Shown here piece by piece: positions 19,511 to 23,854 of a DNA stretch of 23,854 bases. The notes beneath the pieces were generated by a model. The model saw nothing but the letters and a program-made list of their open reading frames with translations, searched no databases and was not told the origin of the DNA. Position 1 is the first letter of the stretch; each line of letters starts with the position of its first letter. The stretch is taken from contig BFEA01000535.1 of assembly GCA_003427395.1 (NCBI GenBank), forward strand, positions 946,033 to 969,886, in the 5' to 3' direction. The translations under genes were made by a program, and so were the position numbers. Source of the DNA: Chara braunii (lineage: Eukaryota > Streptophyta > Charophyceae > Charales > Characeae).

Positions 19511-20094
19511 GCCTACTGGCCTCTTGGACGGTGACTTCCTAGGCCGAGCAACCTCCCAGCAACCGGTACCTCCTCCCTTTTGGAGGGAAACATCATTGCA
19601 GGCTCTGCTATCGTCCGGACAGGCCCTAGACTCAGGCTACTTGGACTGGTACCGGCCTGCCACTATCCTACCGCTACTGGGCCTCTAAAAATGGCAACTT
19701 TTTGTCTTCTTCTGCTCGGCCTCCAGAGCCCGACACTTCTACCACTACTTGAGTGGTACCGGCCTACCTGCTACTTCAGTGTTTTTCCCCCGCTGCTCTA
19801 AGTGTCGTGGGCCTACCCCCGCTACTTGAGTGTTTTTCCCCACTGCAACCCTCAGAGTCACGGCCACAGGTAAGTACCGGCCCTGCGGGGCCTTTCAACC
19901 AACAAGTACCCTTGCGCGTCACACACACACTCAGCCAACAAGCACTCAGACAGGCACGCAAACCAGCAGGCATGCACACACACACAGACTTGGAAACCAC
20001 AGCAGAATGCGGGAATCTCAGCAAGGCATTCATTGCAGCGGCGAATCCCAGAAATCAGCAGTGCTCTCAGTCTGTGTTTTGGCTGGTCATTACA

Positions 20095-20098
20095 GTAG
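20095..20098 (+). repeat. target-site duplication, right of solo LTR
   Basis: GTAG matching 18718-18721. The host repeat continues directly after it. Confidence 0.65.
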
Positions 20099-20302
20099 GT
20101 AAACTCTGTTCCCTCTCAGTAGTCCATCAGTACGCGCACCCCGTAGCTCATCAGTAGGAAAACCCTGTTTCCCCCAGACCTTGTTACAAACATTTTACCC
20201 CCCTCTCCATTTTTCTTCCTGCTGCCCAGTGATCGGCCCCGTTCCGTCCTTCACAGGACTCAGCATTATTTTCATGACTTTTGGCAGCCAGGACGTTGCC
20301 TT
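20099..20302 (+). other. 3' untranslated region of copy D, last part
   Basis: This continues the tandem units (further TAG-YY-CATCAG starts at 20120 and 20144) and then runs through C-rich sequence to the polypurine tract. No gene is seen. Confidence 0.6.
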
Positions 20303-20319
20303 CTAGAGGGAGGGGATAA
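20303..20319 (+). other. polypurine tract, copy D
   Basis: CTAGAGGGAGGGGATAA lies directly before TGTTACAG, the LTR start. The position fits the plus-strand primer. Confidence 0.75.
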
Positions 20320-20868
20320 TGTTACAGACTCCGCCAGGGCTCCATCCCTGGTCTGCTGGTTACCACCCACCAGCTTGCTGTATTTATTCGTTTTTTTTGT
20401 TTTTATGATTTTCTTGTTTTTTTTTTTCTTTGTTTTTGCTTTTCTGATTTCAGACAGTTGGCGCCATCTGCATTCTGGCGCCCATTTTCAAAATCCTTCT
20501 TTATGACTTTCGGATTTCGGACACTTGGTGCCATCCGACATTCGGGCGCCCACTCTCAGACTTTCGATTTTCAGTACCGGCCCTGAGGCATTTGCACTTT
20601 CGCCATCAGGACTGTATCTGAAACCGGTACTTAAGACCGGACTCAAGCCCAGTACAGGCAACCAGTTTTCAGCCTCAGTGCTTGTGTTCAGTGTGACTTT
20701 GCTTCGACATTGTGTTCGGGAATTCAAGACTGCGACTTTGCGACTTTGCCACTTCGTGTCTGCATCGTCGAGTCGTGTCGAGTCTGCGTCGAGTTGAGTG
20801 AGTGTGTGTGCGTGCTCTCCCTCTCCCTCTCTCTCCCAGCCTCGCTGCTCTGCCTCTGCCTCGTCACA
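20320..20868 (+). mobile_element. 3' LTR of copy D, 549 bp
   Basis: The LTR runs TGTTACAGACTCC...CCTCGTCACA, with TG...CA ends whose last six bases nearly mirror the first six. It contains long T runs (20390-20440), a duplicated 45-bp block and a C/T-rich end. It meets LINE coding sequence directly at 20869, which fixes the right end well. No gene is seen; open frames across it are not protein-like. Confidence 0.78.
20446..20558 (+). repeat. 45-bp direct repeat in LTR D
   Basis: Blocks at 20446-20490 and 20513-20558 share TTGG-GCCATC and GGCGCCCA elements, with a 67-bp period. Confidence 0.8.
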
Positions 20869-22273
20869 CCCCCGCTCGTTCTGTCTTATTACGTGCTTCC
20901 ACGCCACTTTGGAGATGATGTTAGGTTTGGACGGGTTGGCTGTCCAGAGATAGGCAGCCGCTCGTCTCCTCAACATTGACATCGTCTGTGGTGAGGGGGT
21001 CCACACCGTCCCGACATACCACAGTATGGAAAAGATTGATGCGTTCCATATTAGAGCTTGTCCGTACAGTTGGGTGTAAACTTTCGACCAGGTACCCAGT
21101 TTGAGAAGCATCTTGGACAGCATTTCTGGAGCCATTTAGTGATGAGGTCTCATCTCCGTAACTTCAACCCCAAGTTTCGTAGAGGTTCAGATGCGGTTAC
21201 CCACTGCATTCCCTCCACGGAGTTGGCCGGTTCAGACCCCGTTTCTCTTGGGGCAGCCAACCACCAGCCCCTCTTTTTGGGCCAATTGATTCACACTTCC
21301 GAAGCAAACTGAAACACGTACATAGCTTTTGTTACTGCTTCAAACGAAGAGTCTGAGGCGCAAATCAGGACTGTTAGGTCATATGCGAAGAGGATGGTTG
21401 TCCTACCGTCCTGGTCAGGTTCAGAAGTCAACTGCTGGATTGATGGATTGTTTTGGAGGAAGGAGGCCGCCGCCTACATAATGAATAAGAAGATCATTGC
21501 CGCTAAGGGGTTCCCTTGTCTAACCAACCGAGACATTGGGTATCGTGCTGAGAGGTGGCCATTGACTTCTACCTGACCCTGGGCATCCTTGTATAGCAAC
21601 CTGATCCATTTTCTGAAGTTAGGACCCACCCCAATGGCTTCCATACACTGTTGGAGGACGTTCCAGTTCACCTGATTGTACACTTTCTCAAAATCAAAGA
21701 AAAGGCTCGCGGCGTTGACACGCTTGTCTTGGATATATTGTACGGATTCTGTCAAGGTCATAACATTATCGAGGATGAATCTTCCCGGAATGAAGCCTGT
21801 TTGGTCAAAATGAAAGCATCCTTGGGTGACCTCTCTTAACTGGTTCGCTGGTGCTTTAGCTATGATTTTGTGCGTCAGAGTTAACAGGGTCTGATATCCA
21901 AGGGGTTGCCTTTCTTGTACAGAAGATTGACGATTCCAGTGGAGGGGTCTTGGCCCAGCCCTTTTCTTTGCCATGCCTTGTTGAGGTAGGACTCATATTC
22001 TCCGCCCATAATTGGCCAGCATTCCAACCAGAATTCGCGGGTGAGGCCGTCATGCCCCGGAGTTTTGTTAGGTTGCATAGATTTCAAGGCTGCCCTTAGT
22101 TCTTCTTGTGAGAGGGGTGTATCCAGTTTCTGGGCCTGGTCTGCTGTGATAGTACGCTCCATGTAAGTAAGGAATTTACATCGTGCTGGACTGACCTGGT
22201 CCCTATGAAAACAGCAAAAAAAGATGAAAAACAGATTTTTTTTGCTGGTGAGGTGCACGGGCAGGTTCTGCAT
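20869..22273 (-). pseudogene. LINE (non-LTR retrotransposon) reverse transcriptase, decayed
   Basis: On the minus strand the RT N-terminal part is at 22273-21881 (QPNKTPGHDGLTREFW, LLYKKGNPLDIR). A frameshift leads to 21970-21474 (LLTLTHKIIAKAPANQL, FDQTGFIPGRFILDN, FFDFEKVYNQVNW with the motif A Asp at 21695, RQGNPLAAM). Another frameshift leads to the catalytic box, which reads F-A-Y-D at 21389-21378 instead of FADD, so the active site is lost. The C-terminal region at 21135-20872 (LWYVGTVWTPSP, ISKVAWKHVIRQNERG) is typical of plant LINEs. It stops abruptly at the LTR of copy D; its 3' end, endonuclease domain and poly(A) are not in the window. The upstream limit lies somewhere between 22210 and 22280. 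Confidence 0.88.
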
Positions 22274-22348
22274 GTCGTTCGCACCGCGCAGCTGTGCGGC
22301 TAGTGAAGTCGCAAGTATGGTAGGATGGACACGACTTATTTTATTTAT

Positions 22349-22364
22349 CCAACCGCGTGGTTGG
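22349..22364. repeat. small palindrome
   Basis: CCAACC-GCGT-GGTTGG is a perfect 6-bp inverted repeat just left of the 162-bp repeat. No function can be assigned. Confidence 0.6.
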
Positions 22365-22365
22365 C

Positions 22366-22527
22366 GACACCCAAATTGACAAACTCAAGATGGGGACCAC
22401 CACCTGTCTTGAAAGGGGGTCACCGGAAAGGACCAACCCTTGGTCAACCCCCAACCATGTCTACGAGACGCAGTTGAACGGGTTCGTGAACGTGAGGTGC
22501 AGGTAGGATTGGGAACTAGACGAGTTC
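22366..22527 (+). repeat. 162-bp repeat, copy 1
   Basis: This is about 95% identical to 22625-22786 (I count 8 differences by eye). Its internal part, 22382-22479, is also the left arm of an inverted repeat. Confidence 0.92.
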
Positions 22528-22621
22528 AACTGCGTCTCGTAGACATGGTTGGGGGTTGACCAAGGGTTGGTCCTTCCCAGTGACCCCCTTTCAAGACAGG
22601 TGGTGGTCCCCATCTTGAGTT
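22382..22621. repeat. 98-bp inverted repeat with 44-bp spacer
   Basis: The left arm 22382-22479 and right arm 22524-22621 are reverse complements with 2 mismatches in 98. The spacer is 22480-22523. Transcription would give a long hairpin RNA. No transposase or terminal TG/CA signals are recognised. Confidence 0.93.
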
Positions 22622-22624
22622 GGA

Positions 22625-22786
22625 GACACCCAAATTGACAAACTCAAGATGGGGACCACCACCTGTCTTGAAAAGGGGTCACTGGGAAGGACCAACCCTT
22701 GGTCAACCCCCAACCATGTCTACGAGACACAGTTGAACGGGTTCGTGAACGTGAGGTGTGGGTAGGGTTGGGAACTAGACGCGTTC
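22625..22786 (+). repeat. 162-bp repeat, copy 2
   Basis: Direct copy of 22366-22527, starting three bases after the right arm of the inverted repeat ends. The order is therefore direct, inverted, direct. Confidence 0.92.
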
Positions 22787-23854
22787 GGTCAGGAAAGAGA
22801 CGGCGTTTTCCTATGTATTGTGTTGAATAAGAGTGCACATACCAGGGCTCGAAGAGCGAGAACCAGGCCATGAAGTGGCAACAGCACCTGAAGCGCAATC
22901 TGCGTTCTCGTCCAACCTGACAGTTGGAATCCCATTTCTTTTTTTTCTTTTTTTCTTTTTTGGGGGGGGGGCGGGAATAGCCCTTTGCGTAAGCCCTCTA
23001 TTCCGGCGGTGGTAAGAGAACCGTCCGAATTGAGGGCTTATTTGTCGGGCTGCTCCATCTATTGGTGGGGAGCGTCACCTGCTGGAAACCGGGTCCAGCA
23101 TCCCATTGATACATCTTTTAGCACAGAGAATGTCCCATTTATACATCTTATAACTCAAGAGTGCGATGTTTATTGTTTCCTAGGGCTGTGACCATTTCTG
23201 TTGCATCTTGGGGCTCCGTTATCCCATAGAGCTGCCAGTATCACCCATCCCATATTGGAGCACCCCTTGTCTATTAGCCCTACCTTATTTAGCAGCCCCC
23301 CTATTCACTATTGTTATGTCTGTTTCTTTAAAGTTTAAACCCTTGAAACCTTTTAAGCCCTTAAAACCCTTTCCCTTCTCAGGGCCCATATAAAGCACAT
23401 TCGCAATCCTAATAGCCTGAGGATCAGCAGGAGGTGGAATGCAATCCAATGTGACGCCACTTTTGAAGTGTAATGTAGTCCTGCGTCTTGAAGGGAGCAC
23501 CCACAACACTATGCACCTTGAGTCCTCAAACCGTTGTGTCGTAGCCTGCCTGATCACAGTATCCCTTCGCTAGACTTCCTTCGTGGTGTAAGGGCCCTGC
23601 TCCCTTAGATGCGTCGGTGTTCCTGATTTAAGCTGCAGGACATGCGGCAGTGAGACGACGACTGTTGCTCCAATCCTTGGTGTCATTACTGTTGTTGTTG
23701 TCTGTCAGTCCAACCTTCATTTGTCTCTTGTGTTGTTGTCAACCAGTTGAGCGGTTGGAAGGGAGTGAGCGGGGGGAGGTGGTGGAGGAACAACGGGGGA
23801 GGGGGGAAGGCGTGGGTGAAGGGAGGTGGCAGTGGTGGCAGGGCAGCGGGGGAG
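22787..23854. other. non-coding stretch with simple repeats; no gene seen
   Basis: No protein with recognisable domains is found on either strand. It holds a pyrimidine run followed by ten G (22934-22971), a 9-bp periodic stretch of CCTTGAAAC-like units (23341-23376) and a G-rich end from 23756. The longest open frame (minus strand, 23557-23285) contains the simple repeat and is not convincing. Confidence 0.6.

Larger units (their letters stand above)
18722..20094 (-). mobile_element. solo LTR, 1373 bp, minus orientation
   Basis: The ends read TGTTACG...CATTACA on the plus strand, so TG...CA in both orientations. It is flanked by GTAG on both sides (18718-18721 and 20095-20098). Removing it with one GTAG restores the surrounding tandem repeat in phase. 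On the minus strand a TATA box (19510-19499) is followed by a GCGCTGCCTGG-type, GA-rich transcribed part resembling the layout of LTR B. No internal region is present, so it is a solo LTR, the usual product of LTR-LTR recombination. It holds no gene. Confidence 0.72.
15194..20868 (+). mobile_element. chromovirus-type Ty3/gypsy retrotransposon copy D, 5' truncated
   Basis: This is a third Ty3 lineage: RT, RNase H, integrase and a C-terminal chromodomain, then a long untranslated region, a polypurine tract (20303-20319) and an LTR (20320-20868). Gag, protease and the 5' LTR are absent. A solo LTR is nested in its 3' untranslated region. The LTR is assigned to this copy by position and the polypurine tract; no matching 5' LTR is in the window to prove it. 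Confidence 0.75.

Noticed and set aside
20525-20797. Plus-strand open frame inside LTR D
   Set aside because: It is Ser/Leu-rich sequence across an LTR with no domain, explained by base composition.
22382-22621. Miniature inverted-repeat transposon
   Set aside because: The arms are internal to a longer direct repeat and no flanking target duplication is visible, so a MITE call is not supported.
23334-23385. Telomere-like AAACCC repeats
   Set aside because: The units are 9 bp, degenerate and few; they are not tandem CCCTAAA or TTTAGGG.
23285-23557. Minus-strand open frame of 90 codons
   Set aside because: Half of it is the KGLKGFKGLN-type translation of a 9-bp simple repeat; the rest shows no domain I can name.

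Overview
This is a nuclear, repeat-only stretch of a eukaryotic genome, most likely a streptophyte (green plant lineage). I see no intact host gene, no tRNA or rRNA, no CRISPR array and no bacterial-type operon. The Ty3/gypsy pol proteins resemble what I remember of repeats from the charophyte alga Chara, but that is a memory-based impression and unconfirmed. Seven isolated N bases, all between 834 and 2906, point to uncertain consensus in the first element only.

Layout, left to right. (1) 1-3657: copy A, a Ty3/gypsy element cut at both ends: end of gag, protease, reverse transcriptase, RNase H, start of integrase. (2) 3658-about 10248: copy B, a different Ty3/gypsy family joined to A in mid-gene, with gag, a nearly complete pol with a chromodomain-like tail, a polypurine tract and a 3' LTR starting at 9107. 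(3) about 10249-14960: copy C, same family as A, with a leader full of CCACGTCAG repeats, gag, a pol with two large internal deletions, a polypurine tract and an LTR (13822-14960). That LTR is followed by a primer-binding-site-like sequence, as if another copy once continued. (4) 15194-20868: copy D, a chromovirus lacking gag and protease, with RT, RNase H, integrase and a canonical chromodomain, then a long 3' untranslated region and an LTR (20320-20868). A 1373-bp solo LTR in reverse orientation sits inside that untranslated region with a short target duplication. (5) 20869-22273, minus strand: a decayed LINE reverse transcriptase into which the copy D LTR is inserted. (6) 22366-22786: a 162-bp direct repeat pair enclosing a 98-bp near-perfect inverted repeat. 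(7) 22787-23854: no gene seen.

All elements are dead. About a dozen premature stops, several frameshifts, lost catalytic residues and internal deletions are visible. Most stops can be explained by C-to-T or G-to-A changes, as expected for methylated, silenced repeats.

The most interesting signal is at the gag/pol boundary of A, B and C. Each has the heptamer GGGAAAC just before the gag stop, pol in the -1 frame, and 10-11 nt later a 7-8 bp stem with a 9-nt loop whose stem sequence differs between copies while pairing is kept. This looks like a shared programmed -1 ribosomal frameshift module. It is probably the best candidate here for something not well described in plant Ty3 elements; I found no clearly novel multi-gene system.
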